DNA of 64,000 nt, from assembly GCF_050948215.1 (NCBI RefSeq), contig NC_135151.1, positions 21,822,720-21,886,719 on the forward strand, written 5' to 3'. Position 1 is the first letter of the stretch; the number at the start of each line of letters is the position of its first letter. Below are positions 22,261 to 33,786 of the stretch, in pieces. Below the pieces are notes generated by a model. That model saw nothing but the letters and a program-made list of their open reading frames with translations. It searched no databases and was not told the origin of the DNA. This stretch comes from Halictus rubicundus (Eukaryota > Arthropoda > Insecta > Hymenoptera > Halictidae). The translations under genes were made by a program, and so were the position numbers.

Positions 22261-23401
22261 ATGGAGTGTATAAAAAGAATCTTTACCAGTTTCGTTTAAT
22301 ATTCGGTATTTTGTAAGGACTACTTTACTATTTATGTTTGAGGTGTTGAATCGTGGAAAGGTAAGATATTCTAGGGGTGGGTTTCTCAAGGGTGGAAAAG
22401 GCGCCAACCCCAGTTTTTTCAAATGGGATGACGCATTAACTTTACGATGCTCGGAAAGATGTTATCTAACCTAACAACTTTTATCTGAGGCACTTTTTTT
22501 ATTGTGCATAGTTAAGACGCTACAGCGGAAAATACGGTCGTGTAAGTGTTGACATTTATCAAGTGAAATGCATCTGTCAAGAAAGCTAAGTTCGTTTGCT
22601 CATACTAATATTTGAGAAGTCTAACAACATAATTTGAGTTTGACGTAATTAGAAAATTGCGAATCTCAAATGTTTTCACGGTTAACAATCATTTTTATAC
22701 CCTAAACATTTGTTTCTCTCCAGCTTCTCCTGTAATTTGTGTATTATTTCAAACAACGTGCAATTCATTCAGTGTCGTAGCATGTATGGTATGTCTATGA
22801 TGTAATCGAAAGGTTAATTAAAATTACCGAGTTAATTGTTTGATAGTTGATCGAATTTAGGAACTTGTTGGTGCCACAAGTATGTTTCAATACGTATAAC
22901 AAATATATTGTGTATACACACACTTGTATTACACCTAGTTTACGTGTTTATTTGTCGTTGAGCGTGTATAATGATTGGCTGTAACAAGGTTTGCGTGGAT
23001 GCTGGTTATGGTGGAGTCAGTTAGTTAGAGAATTTCTGCGGTGAGCAATTAGTGCACATTGGTCTCGCATTCCTAGACATCAACGGTTTAATAATAATAT
23101 TAATATTTGTACACTATCTGCAGATGTCCAAGAATTCCAGTTTATTGTTGTTTGAGCGTGCTTGACCTGGCCAGAAATGCTGATGACTGTTGCGAATCTC
23201 TGTATTGAATTGTTTCATATTAAACATTACATTCTTCATGTATCAGAATTAACAAATTTATTAAAGAACTTTGTCTTGTAACTTTGATTTATCATTTTCT
23301 AGAAACAAATAATCGCAACGATATTGCTTCAACACAGCTTACATCCGTCACAAATGTTATACATTATTAAACTGCAGGTTTTATGAATTTATGACAAAAC
23401 T
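22261..23401. other. AT-rich gene-free stretch
   Basis: No gene recognised. No dispersed repeat recognised apart from an ACTGCAGG...TTTATGAC word near 23370. Confidence 0.5.
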
Positions 23402-23680
23402 GTGTACATAAAATTTCAAATTGTTATTTAGAAATTCAAAATTGTTGCTTGGTTTTTAATTGAGATAATATCTCTCACCAAATTTGAATTGTCTCTGTAC
23501 GTAAAATTTCAGATAGTTATTTAGAAATTCAAAATTGTTACTTGGTTTTCAATTGGGATAATATCTCCTACCAAATTTGAATTGACTGTATACATAAAAT
23601 TTCAAATAGTTATTTAGAAATTCAAAATTGTTACTCGGTTTTCAATTGAGATAATATCTCTTACCGAGTTTGAATAAAGC
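23402..23680 (+). repeat. Three tandem ~93-bp AT-rich units
   Basis: Units start near 23402, 23498 and 23590. Each carries ATAAAATTTCA, TTATTTAGAAATTCAAAATT, CTTGG/CTCGG and GATAATATCTC in order, with few differences. Confidence 0.9.
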
Positions 23681-26059
23681 TTGACATTTTGCGTAAAAGA
23701 TTAAATAAATACTTATCGAGATATTCTCAATATAATAATCTTGTATTATTAGAAAATAAGATTCAGCCAACATGATTGAACGGAACTTTATTTACGACGG
23801 CAGGTCATGTTCCCAAACACAGGTTTTATTAGATTTTAGTCGATATCAGTATGAAAACTTAGTGTCCATTAGGATACCATAGTATCTCGTGATACAGTTT
23901 CGGTAATAGTAAAATTGATATTGTCAAAGTTATTGCCGAAGCTATTACGTGCAATTTCTATTACCACGTTCAATAACAGTGAAAACTGCCACATGATAAT
24001 CGCTCATCGCGCGTGTGATGAATTTCCCGTAAAAACAAAATGTTATATCGACCTAAATATCCTGATCGAGATAATCCATACTACCCATCAAGAGCTATAT
24101 TTAAAACAATACTTTGTAAAACGGGCACAATTTTGTGAACACAAAATACAAATGACACTTTCGCAAAAACCGTTCTATAGACTGATAAAGTTGCATATAC
24201 AAATCGTCGAGAAGTGAATGTAACGCAATGCACGCCGGCCCCTCGTTAACGAGGGATTACACCGTGACTATATGCACACATTAAACATTGATACTCACCT
24301 GTTATCGCTTCTTTCATTTTATTTTCACGTTTGTTTGCTTTTTGATATCACGCATATACCTTCTTTTTAAACATAATTTTAAAATAGCACTGCCCAAGAA
24401 ATACCACTCTCTTTTCAAAATTTGTATTTCTTCCATTGTTCATCGTACTCGTTTCACACGGTCCATCTCTCTAATGAGGACAGGGATTATAGTCCGTATA
24501 GTTAGCTATACTTCATCGAAACAATTTTTAAATGAAAACCTAGCTTTCCTGAAATCTCGTAATTTTTAAACGAGGCACCACCGACTGCTTATTAATAATA
24601 ACACAATCGGAAGCAATGTTGGTAAGATAATGTCACCAAAAATATATTTTCTGGCTTCAATAATTTCATCATCCACCGTGCTCGAAGTCGCGGCGTTGCG
24701 AGCATCAACCCATTTACATATCGTAAATTCTTCGCGGCAATGGCCGTCCGGCGAGGACAATTGCGTTCGAAATTACGAGACGGTTAAAGTGTTAAATGGT
24801 CGGATCATAAACCCGAGTTCGTATCATACTTGGACCGCGCAATAGTCCTCTGACGGCTACAAGTACGCGGCGACGTCCGATGACGCGGTTCCGGGGGCTG
24901 CGGATTATTTGCAGCACGGTTTTGCGGAAAAATTCGAAAATCGCGGCCCGCAGATGGGAAAGTTATTCCATTAATCGGGCGTATTTTTTATTAAATCCGA
25001 ACGGGAAAAAAACTTGTAGCCCGGGAATGTCCATTGCGCGGTGCAGGCCTTTAGGTGGGTCAACAATTCTCCGATGACGGAGATTGTTTTCCGAATAGTT
25101 TTCGATGGCGGACACAGAGTGAGAGAGAGAGAGGGAGAGAGAGAGAGAGAGAGAGGATGCCCCGGATCCCGTGTATCGTGTAATCGTTAATTTTATCGAT
25201 GTTGCCGTGCAATTGACAGGCTCGGTAAGCCGCGCCAGCTTGCTAATAATTCGCTGATGTAAACGATCGCGCGGCGGGTGGAACGATGGCGGCGGCATTC
25301 CGCCACCGTTGCCGGAGATCGTCGATTTTACATGAAGTCGCGTGCGGTGTAACCGGTGAAATATTAAACGGCGACAACGAGCCACGGATACGGGCCAAGC
25401 GCGCAAAGTACGTCTGATGTAGATCCGCCATTAGCGCCGGGGAAACATTCGACGGCTGAACGACGCCCGCGAGTAACCCGCGCACTTAGGCTAGGCAACC
25501 CTGCAGCGGTAAACAATGCTCCGACAAACTCGCGCGCGATGCAGCCCGCCTGATAGAAAATCCGTACGAATTAATTTTTTACCAAATGGAACTGTTACGC
25601 CACTGCATCCATCCCCGGCTTCACTTCGATTTTTGTCAGGATGAACGTTACGCGGGAATCCTGTCTCGGGTGCATACAAAATAATATACTCGTTACAAGT
25701 TCGATTATAATTAAAACTGGGGACGCAGGCGTTTAAATGTTTACCTACGGCGTTGCCGGCACTCCCACACGTGCCCTTTCGGCTGATTAAAGGGGAGGCG
25801 TCTTATAGAAAAATGAAGAAATTAGAAGCTAGGTGAAAATTTTACAGATTGATACACAAGGGCATAGAGAAGTGACCTGTGATCAAATTTTATATGATGG
25901 CAAGGAAACTGAGAGATTACGATTTCTTCTTTCTTCCTTTTTTTTTTATCACCCGCGTCGTCAGAAAGAAACGATTTTATAGACACCAGAGACAGTTTCC
26001 CCGTTCGATTAGGGAGTTTCCATCCATTTTAGTTTGCTTACGCATTATCGAGTCACGGT
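23681..26059. other. Gene-free stretch, GC-rich from about 24850
   Basis: AT-rich to 24600, then a CpG-rich block (24850-25700) with the AG microsatellite. A perfect 16-base palindrome CCCTCGTTAACGAGGG lies near 24240. Frames up to 147 codons (24963-25406, minus) run through the AG repeat and are not recognised. Confidence 0.5.
25120..25154. repeat. (AG)n microsatellite
   Basis: A run of GA dinucleotides with one GGG interruption. Confidence 0.95.
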
Positions 26060-26178
26060 GCAGCCCACGGACTCTGTCCACTTGGTTATTACAAACAATA
26101 CGAGAAAATGTTACTTACAGAAGTTGTAACATTTAAAAAAACTACATAATAAATGATATTCTTGCAAGTGGAGGCCTA
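26060..26178 (+). mobile_element. Solo inverted-repeat arm of the 26668 transposon family
   Basis: CTGTCCACTTGGTTATTACA followed by CGAGAAAATGTTACTTACAG and TTCTTGCAAGTGGAGGC matches the left arm at 26690-26800 in order, with several mismatches. Only this arm is present. Confidence 0.75.
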
Positions 26179-26196
26179 GAGAAGATATAGATATAC

Positions 26197-26460
26197 AGGG
26201 TGTCCCACATAAATGGGAACACCTAAATATCTTTCGTATTTACAGTCCTATCAGAAAACTTCAGAGGACAAGGCGACACTATTCCAGGGGGAAATATAAT
26301 GGTGAAGAAAAAAATTTTTGATGTCGTGTTTTCTAATGAAATTTCAAGGTCACCGAAGTTTTTTTAAATGGAATAGTATATTTTTTTTACGATAGCATGA
26401 TAGACAATAAAAAACTGAATTTAGTGGATACCACCTTTCTGACCTTGAAATGACCTTGAG
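26197..26460 (+). mobile_element. Solo left arm of a CAGGGTGTCCC element
   Basis: After a TA the sequence reads CAGGGTGTCCCACATAAATG, then ACACCTAAATATCTTTCG. An AGGACAAGGCGACACTATT block parallels the arm of the 47946 element. Three TCAAGGTCA-type sites lie at 26344, 26440 and 26451. No right arm found. Confidence 0.65.
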
Positions 26461-26667
26461 CAAGAATAATCATGTTGAAGCGGATGAAACGTGGAAGTTT
26501 AAAACTTACGTGTTTTGCGCCTCACTAATGACCATCGAAGTCACGCGAAATCGAAACAAATTATTCAATAACGGAAGAAACCAATATTTATCTGATTGCA
26601 GCGTCTCGCAATTGCCGCTGAAAATTTGCATAAAGGTCCACGGTCTAATTACAATCACTTCTCTATA

Positions 26668-28324
26668 CAGTGTGTCCCATGAGCTCTGTCCACTCGAATA
26701 TCTTGGTTATTTCAAACAGTACGAGAAAATGTTACTTACAGAAGTTGTAGGGTTTGAGAAACTACATAATATAAATGATATTCTTGCAAGTGGAGGCATA
26801 GAGAATGTCCAATTTTCAATGCTCGATTTCGATAGATTGCAGTAGTATGAGTATAAAAGTACCAAAGTGTATTTGTCCTCAAACTTACCGTTCTTGAGAC
26901 ATTTGATTAATTCTATTATTTTCGTTATGGAGCTTATGCAAGGATATGCTAACTACGTCGAATGTAAACATTGGTAGGCTTCCGACGTCTCTCAGTGTCA
27001 GTCAGTTGCTCAGTTAGTGAACAGTCAATACGAAATTTTCATTCGAAGAACAATTAGAGATGCTTCTAATTTATGGAGAAAGTAAGAGAAACGCAATTGC
27101 GGCTCGAAATTTGTACGGTGAAAGATAACCGAACCGCGTATGCCTTTCGCACAAGATTTTTGAAAGATTGTGTAAAAAATTAAAAGAAACTGGAAGTCTC
27201 GCTGTTCGTAAGATCAATCGTGAAAAGCCTGTAGTGATGAAGATAATGAATGTTGTTGCAATGGTACGTCATAATCCTCGTATCAGTGTGCGTCGGATTC
27301 AGCGCGAATCTAAAGTCAGCAAAAGTAACGCATCACGAGTTCTCACTCGTCGCAAATATCATCCGTGCCACATTAGCCTTCGCCAGAAATTACATGACAT
27401 GGATTATGTGAATCGTGTTAGATTTTATGGATGGGCTCGAGAGCAGCTGCAAATCAATCCACTTTTTTCTCTCTTTAATACTATTTACCGATGAGGCTAC
27501 TTTTACCAGCACTGGGCGTGTTAATTCACATAACACGCGTTATTGGTCGGTACAAAATCCTCACTGGCTACGAGAAATTGATGATCAAAGACGCTGGTCC
27601 ATTAACGTGTGCTGTGGAATCATAGGGCAACAAATAATTGGGCCTTATTTCATTGACGGCACTTTTACCGGTCAAAAATATGATACGTTCTTAAGAAATG
27701 CATTGCCAAATTGATTAGAAAACGTGCCATTAAGCGGTCGTCAGACAATGTGGTATCAGCACGATGGATGTCCAACACGCTACGCTCGAAGGGCTAGAAG
27801 TACACTTAATGAAATATTCCGAAATCGATGAATAGGACGCGGTGGCACTATTTGCTGGCCAGCTCGAAATCCAAATTTAACACCCCTAGATTTTTTCTTG
27901 CGGGGAACATTGATAAGTATTGTGTATCGAGATGCACCAACAACTCCGGAAGATACGAAGCAACGAATTATCGCGGCGCGTGCTACAATGGACGCTCCGA
28001 CAATAAGACGCGTAAGAGACGCAACAGTTCAAAGACTGCAACGTTGCATCGCTGCAGATGGCCGACATATCGAACATTCTTCATGAAAACGGTCAAATAT
28101 CTGAGCAACGGTAAGTTTCAGGACAAAGACACTTTAGTACTTTTATGCTGAGAATATGATAATCTATCGAAATCGATCGTAAAAAATTGGATATTTACGC
28201 CTCCACTTGCAAGATTATCATTTATATTATCGAGTTTCTTGAACCTTACAACTTCTGTAACATTTTCTCGAATTGTTTGAAATAACCAAGATATTCAAGT
28301 GGACAGACCTCGTGGTGCATATTG
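26668..28324 (+). mobile_element. Near-complete IS630/Tc1-type transposon, 1657 bp
   Basis: Inverted arms of about 150 bases: the left arm starts CAGTGTGTCCCATGAGCTCT and contains ACTTACAGAAGTTGTAGGGT and TTCTTGCAAGTGGAGGC. The right arm has the same blocks inverted (GCCTCCACTTGCAAG, ACAACTTCTGTAACATTTTC) and ends in a decayed ATATTG. TA flanks on both sides. It encloses the transposase pseudogene at 27030-28086, so it is the most complete member of the CAGGGTG/CAGTGTG group here. Confidence 0.85.
27030..28086 (+). pseudogene. Transposase pseudogene with DD41D triad
   Basis: A transposase of about 352 codons can be followed through five lesions. These are ACG in place of the start ATG (27030-27032), TAA at 27126-27128, a frameshift near 27470 and TGA at 27712-27714. 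The last is a TGA near 27829 where tryptophan is expected. Recognisable parts are an N-terminal helix-turn-helix (LEMLLIYGESKRNAIAARN), a second one (RISVRRIQRESKVSKSNASR) and KYHPCHISLRQKLH. The catalytic motifs are FTDEATF (Asp codon 27490), QHDGCP (Asp 27763) and NLTPLDFF (Asp 27889). The last two aspartates are separated by 41 residues. This matches IS630/Tc1-mariner transposases annotated in insects with a DUF4817-like N-terminus. Inactive as it stands. Confidence 0.85.
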
Positions 28325-29724
28325 TATAAAGTAAAAGAAATTTTGTTCGGAACGTATCAGACAAATCTGGTTGGCCCTTTGTGCGCACCGCGGGGTGAAT
28401 TACTTAATTCCGCGTGCCGACAGACAATGCTTGCGGGTGAAAAAAGCGGGTCCGTTGTTCAAACATTTTTCAGCATCGAAATGTAATTGGACAAGAGCGA
28501 CACCGGCGCGCCGCGTTATACAATGCGTAATTTTATATATGACCGGAGCCGCGCGGCGGTGCTATTTCTCGTTTAATTTCCATATTAAATAAAAAGCAAA
28601 TATTATCGACTGCGCGAATGTCGAATCGAGTTTTATCCGCGTCCGTTCCTCCAATGAAGAGACAAACGCCCTTTGACTGTCGCCGGGCATGATCGAGTGT
28701 TACGGAAATATTCCGCGTTGCCGCGTGTAACGCGCGCAAACGAAGGAATCCGCTCGTTCGTTTATCATGGTTTTCTCAACTAGCGTAATTCCCGGGGCCG
28801 CCGCTCTCTCTCCTCTTTTATTCCGCCGCGTCGCGTCAGTCCGGGTTCCCGTGGACGAGCAACTTTTCGCCCCTTTTGTTTTATTTACACGATTACCCGA
28901 TATCAACGCCGATATATTTATGAATTCAATACGGCCGCGTCCGCGCGAAAAACCGAAAAGAATGAAAAAGATGAAAATGGCACAGGGGAGGCGGCCGCGC
29001 TGTCTCCGCCGGCCGATTTTAATGGGCGGCCATAACTGCGGAGCGGTCACCGCGTAAACTTAAAAATTTTACAACGGCCCACGCGCTTGCTCGCACAAGG
29101 ACAAGGTTTAGAATAGCCGGGCGTAAAAAGCGACGAGTTCTCGGTGGCGGCCAGGTCAATAATTGCGCTTCCGTTAATGGTGGCCGGCTCGCGTCCGGTG
29201 ATCCGACCGGCGGGAAAAGTCTGGTCCGACCGCGGGCTTGATTAACGCGGTTAATTTGTTGCAATTTGACCGGGCCAACGCGACGGCAGCCCCGAATCCA
29301 GCCCGATCACCCCCGCGCGCGTTCACCTTTCAGCCGGCCCGCGTGTTAGTAAGTAATTTACGAGTTGTAATTGTAATTTTGTATTGGCCGTTGGACGCCG
29401 AACACGCCTGTCATCGCGAACCGGCTCCGAAACAACGAACGATGACACTAATCAGAAATGTAAATGCGCCCGATGGATTGTCATGCTCGGATAGACTGGG
29501 CTCCGTGCGAATTTCTGCTTTTTGTGTAGGATATTCACCGAGAAGAGAAACGAATGAACAATTTTATTTGTTTGTCGAGCGATTTTTATTGGCGACTATG
29601 CGGTGAACATGACGTTAATGGCCGGTAATGTACGCGTCACCTTGCGGTACAGAGGGGGGGAAAATTGGGTACACTCTTTTCTCCGTGTGGAAATATTGCG
29701 TGGTGACGTGAATTCACTATAATC
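28325..29724. other. GC-rich gene-free block
   Basis: CpG-rich throughout 28380-29620. Overlapping frames of 60-122 codons on both strands and no recognised domain. Confidence 0.5.
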
Positions 29725-29998
29725 TGTTCGGTCATTAACTTTAGATTCACGGTCCCCTACAATTGTCTATTTCACATTACTTCACAATAATCACGAGAAT
29801 ATATTTATTCTGAGTTTTAGGGATTTACATTGTAACATATGCCCCAAGAAATAAATGATGATGTATTTTTATGTGATACAGACGATTCATTTTTAGTAGG
29901 CGATATTGCCATTCTTTCCTTCAGTTTTCTTCTCTCGTTTTCCCAGTCTTCTTCGACAGCATTTTTAATCTAAATTTTCATCGTCTTTGCGGCATATA
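29725..29998 (+). repeat. Direct-repeat block, left copy, with H-like start
   Basis: Begins TTAACTTTAGATTCACGG, similar to the H element at 40853. From about 29803 on it carries ATTTATTCTGAGTTTTAGG, ACATTGTAACATATGCCCC and, at the end, CAGTCTTCTTCGACAGCATT. All three recur in the same order at 31230-31460, so two direct copies bracket the transposon at 29999-31227. Confidence 0.7.
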
Positions 29999-31227
29999 CC
30001 GGGTGAGTCACCAAACGTTAGCACCTCAAATATCTTTGTTGTTTCTAAAGATACGTAAAATATGGTAAGGACAAAGTTGAATGGTACAATGGGGCTGACA
30101 CGATGCGATACAAAAATTTTGTTTTTATGTCATTTTTTTAGAGATATCAAGGCCACCTTGACTTTTTTAAAATGGAACCACCCTTTTTTAAACACCCACA
30201 ATGATAGTCCCTTTTGTTAGGAATGCAGTGACTATATTATTCCAAGGTCATTCAAGGTCAAGGACAGAAAAAAACGTGTGAAACTAAAATATGGAAGCAG
30301 AATACCTGTATTTTATAGATGTATAATTGGGCCATGATTAGTGAATGTTGCTTCGTCCGTAAACAAGACATTAGAAAAAAATGAATGATTTTGAAGCAAT
30401 CCCCATTGACAAAAGTTAATTCTATTTTGAAAATCATTCCCGTGCAATTCTTGATGGAGCGATATGTGGAACGGATGAAATTTATGTCGGGCCAGAATTC
30501 GTATTACGCTACTTTGACTTATGCCTGCTTTCCGGGAAATTTTTCTCGTACTCACGTAAGGATCGACAGCTATAGCTGCTAAAATATTAATTTCATTGTC
30601 TTCGTTAGTCGTGGGATTCTTCCGTTTGCGCTGTCTTGCATGTACACTTCCAGTACTTCGAAACAACCTGTACGTATTAATGAAAGTACCTTTCTTCATA
30701 AAGTAATCGGGCCTGCACTGCATTTTGTCTACATTCACAGTAAATCGTGATCGTATCACACTTCTCAGTCATTGAATAAGACGGAATCGCATTTGGAAAC
30801 ATACTGATAGCAAATAAGAATGCTGAATAACAATAACATTGAAGGACCTTAGTATGTTTACTTTAACTACGACCATACTATTTTTACCATTTACTACAAG
30901 TTTCAACCGTGATAAACGTATTCTGCTTTCATATTCTAAATCTTATACGTTTTCTCTGTGTCTGTGACCTTGAATGACCTTGGAATAATTATTGTCACTG
31001 AATTCCTAATGAAAGGGACTACCATTGTAGGTGCTTAAAAAAGGGTGGTTCCATTTTAAAAAGGGAAGGTTACCTTGATATCTCTAAAAAAATGACATAA
31101 AAATCAAATTTTTTTTTTGGCATCGTGTCAGCCCCATTGTACCATTCAACTTCGTCCTTACCATATTTTACGTATCTTTAGAAACAACAAAGATATTTCA
31201 GGTGCAAACGTTAGGTGACTCACCCTG
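29999..31227 (-). mobile_element. CAGGGTG-type transposon, 1229 bp, ~300-bp inverted arms
   Basis: The left end CCGGGTGAGTCACCAAACGT (first base pair decayed) and inverted right end CAGGGTGAGTCACCTAACGT are flanked by TA. The arms are matched for about 300 bases, including ACGTAAAATATGGTAAGGAC, CAATGGGGCTGACACGATG and GGTCATTCAAGGTCA. The interior carries a minus-strand transposase fragment with the C-terminal catalytic half missing. Nonautonomous. Confidence 0.9.
30313..30772 (-). pseudogene. Truncated, frameshifted transposase fragment
   Basis: Reading leftwards from the ATG at 30772, the peptide starts MTEKCDTITIYCECRQNAV and continues RLLYEERYFH to a stop. A frameshift then leads into HARQRKRKNPTTNEDNE, the second helix-turn-helix DPYVSTRKISRKAGISQSSV, and KFHPFHISLHQELHG. 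It reaches FTDEATFTNHG, which holds the first catalytic aspartate. Homology then ends at the left arm, so the second and third catalytic aspartates are deleted. The layout parallels the pseudogene at 27030-28086. Confidence 0.8.
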
Positions 31228-31460
31228 TACATTTATTCTGAGTTTTAGGAATTCACATTGTAACATGTGCCCAAAGAAATAAATAAATGATCATTTTTTT
31301 TTTTTTTTTTTATTAAGCCATAGAACCCCACATGGGATTATTAGCAGCATGCACATGGCTGTGCATGCTAACATTACATTACATAGGTGACTTAAAAACT
31401 AGTTTTCTCAGTCTTCTTCGACAGCATTTTTAATCTAAATTTTCATCGTCTTTGCGACGT
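31228..31460 (+). repeat. Direct-repeat block, right copy, with retroelement scrap
   Basis: Same blocks as 29803-29998 (ATTTATTCTGAGTTTTAGG, ACATTGTAACATGTGCCC, CAGTCTTCTTCGACAGCATT). Here a poly(T)-headed insertion occupies about 31294-31400. Confidence 0.7.
31294..31400 (-). mobile_element. Probable 3' end of a non-LTR retroelement, reverse orientation
   Basis: An 18-base poly(T) run is followed by ATTAAGCCATAGAACCCCAC and a self-complementary TGCACATGGCTGTGCATG. On the minus strand this reads as unique 3' sequence ending in AATAA plus poly(A), as expected for a heavily 5'-truncated retrotransposed end. It is absent from the sister block at 29803-29998. Family not identified. Confidence 0.5.
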
Positions 31461-31561
31461 ATATATGACCGTAAACGTTCATGCTCAATGTTCGGAGATC
31501 TGAAGATCTTTTTCGAAGGAAAGCAGTTTTCACGAAAAAGGAATCCACCATACATAACTTT

Positions 31562-31580
31562 ACACACACACACACACACA
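31562..31580. repeat. (AC)n microsatellite
   Basis: Nine AC dinucleotides. Confidence 0.95.
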
Positions 31581-32696
31581 ACTTTTGATCTAGCGATCTC
31601 CTAGGATTGAAACCTGGATTTTCGGCGTTTTCTCGCGAAAATCTGCAGGATCGCCTAAGAAAAACCGAAAGATTTCTGGTTTCCCGAGGAAAAGTTCAAC
31701 CGCAGAAAAATGATGCCAGCCTAAGAATAATTGAGCGCGCGTCCTTCTTTCGCTGGTAAAACGGTTAAAAGGTTAATAACAGCGTCGGCGAATATCATGT
31801 ATATTCTGTGGGGGGGGGGGGGGGAGGGAGGGGAGGAGTTCTAATAAATATTTCACGGTGGTGGAAAAGGTGAGGTATAATCCTGTTCCAGTTCGGTCGA
31901 ATAAATTGAGGAAAGGCACAAGGATACGCGTGCGTCGATGTGAGTGGTTCCTTGAGTATTCCTGGACCGACACATCGGCGAATCCACGGTCTCGGATCTC
32001 TAATTGCGAAACATTAATCCCTGCGTTCCAATTCCTTAGCCGGAGACCTCGGCACCGGGAGAGCGAACGAGGCGGCAAGCAGTGTCCTTTGGGAATCTCT
32101 TCTCGGGACTCGAGTCCCGACACGTACATATACCGTCGGATCTGTGTATGCGAGCGCGGAATAAGATAGAGGTTGGCCAGAGCGACGGAGACAACGGAAT
32201 GGCGGAATCTTCTCACGTAGCGCGAAAGGGAAAGGGACAGGAAGGGTCGCCAGGTGGAAAAGAGGGTCGGGAAGGGACCGGGCGAAGACGATCGTAAGAA
32301 GAGCCGGATCTCGCTGTGATCTTCGGCATTCCGCTGCCAGAGAATTAACTATCAAAACGTGCCCCCCTCCCCCCTCACCCCCCAACCCCGGGCCGTTCTT
32401 TTATCTCGAGCGTTAAATATCTCGCCGTTTCGTTATTAATAACGTAGCCGACGGCATAATAAAAGTATACGTGCATTATCTCAAAGCGGGATTTCACGGA
32501 ATCGTTTTTATAATAAATCCGCAACGGGCGTAATCTCTCTTGCGTTTAATATTGCACCTACCGAAACAAACACTTGCTCGCACAGCCTGAACGATACACT
32601 GTAGCGAATCCCTAGCGAATTATTACCACTCGTAGCGTTTCCCCTTTTGTATTCGTGTACCGTCTTCTCTATTTCTTTCCTTTGTTTTCTCCCGAG

Positions 32697-32719
32697 CACC
32701 ACCACCACCACCACCACCA
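32697..32719. repeat. (ACC)n microsatellite
   Basis: Seven perfect ACC triplets. Confidence 0.95.
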
Positions 32720-33786
32720 GCCCCGGCTAACCTTTCTTCATCTCCATTGAGAGGTTGGCCACTTTGGCTGCTTGAAAACAATAGCTATGTCTGGAATTTT
32801 TTTATCAGGAAATGAATAACTGTATCGGAAACATCCCACTGGAGCCTCGCAACGTCTCACGGAATCTGATTTTTTCATGAAGACGTTTTATTGTAACGTT
32901 TCACCGGGAATTAATCTCTTCGAACAAGCCTGTATACTCTGTTAGATTAATGTGTAATGTTCGCTTCAAGTTCGAAATTAATTTGGTCAGAAAATGTGAA
33001 GATCTTGTATGCAGGGTGACCTGTCCAGTGAACGAACATAATTTGTATTGAACGAAAAAATAACATTTATGGCGCCCTCTTTATGTTAACATTTATTCGG
33101 TAATTCTATTGAAAATTTACAGATGCCAACGAGATAAAGAGATGTTCCTGTTACATTGATTTATTTAGCCGGGGAAAGACATCTCACGTGTTCAAAGTAA
33201 GTATTGTTAACGTGAGATCAATAATTTGTGTTTCGAGGTGGATTAATTAAGTTTAATTGCGTGTTTATCGTTCATTGGGGTAGCTCTGTTCATTCATCAG
33301 TAGACTGCGGATCTTTATGCAAAATGAAGATTAACTAAATAAATGAGCAACGAATAGAAGTTTTATTTTTACACTTTACAATTTTAATAAGCCGAATCTA
33401 ATGCATTGACGTTCTCAAATTCTTTTAATTTTCCAAGTGCTTTAAATTATACATGAATCCATAAAATTCGCGGTCTGCTCATTATAAATTCATGTTCATT
33501 CATTGGTAATCTCACCCGTTTTTCGTTCCATTCTGTGCCACATTTTTAATGGAAGCTGTAACCATCGTTAAAATTGTAAGATCTCATTGACACAGCGGTT
33601 TTATAGAAATAGCACCTGGAAAATTCAATAACGATTTACTAATACTAATTTCGGCTTAATTGTTCCTTGACTGGACAGGTCGTCCGGCAACACCGTGGAC
33701 AAAGAGGTTCCGAAAAAATTTCATAGCAAACGAGAAGGAGATGTTCCAGTGGAGGTGTTCGATTCGGTGTCGCATTTTCTGAAATA

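Larger units (their letters stand above)
31461..33786. other. Gene-free stretch with microsatellites
   Basis: Contains (AC)n at 31562-31580, a G run at 31810-31824 and CCA triplets at 32697-32719. CpG-rich from about 31700 to 32700, AT-rich after. Frames up to 147 codons (31773-32216, minus) are unrecognised. Confidence 0.5.

Noticed and set aside
26650..26668. CTTCTCTATA before the 26668 transposon as another split P element
   Set aside because: Only about ten bases resemble the P left end, and the right flank after 28326 has no P sequence.
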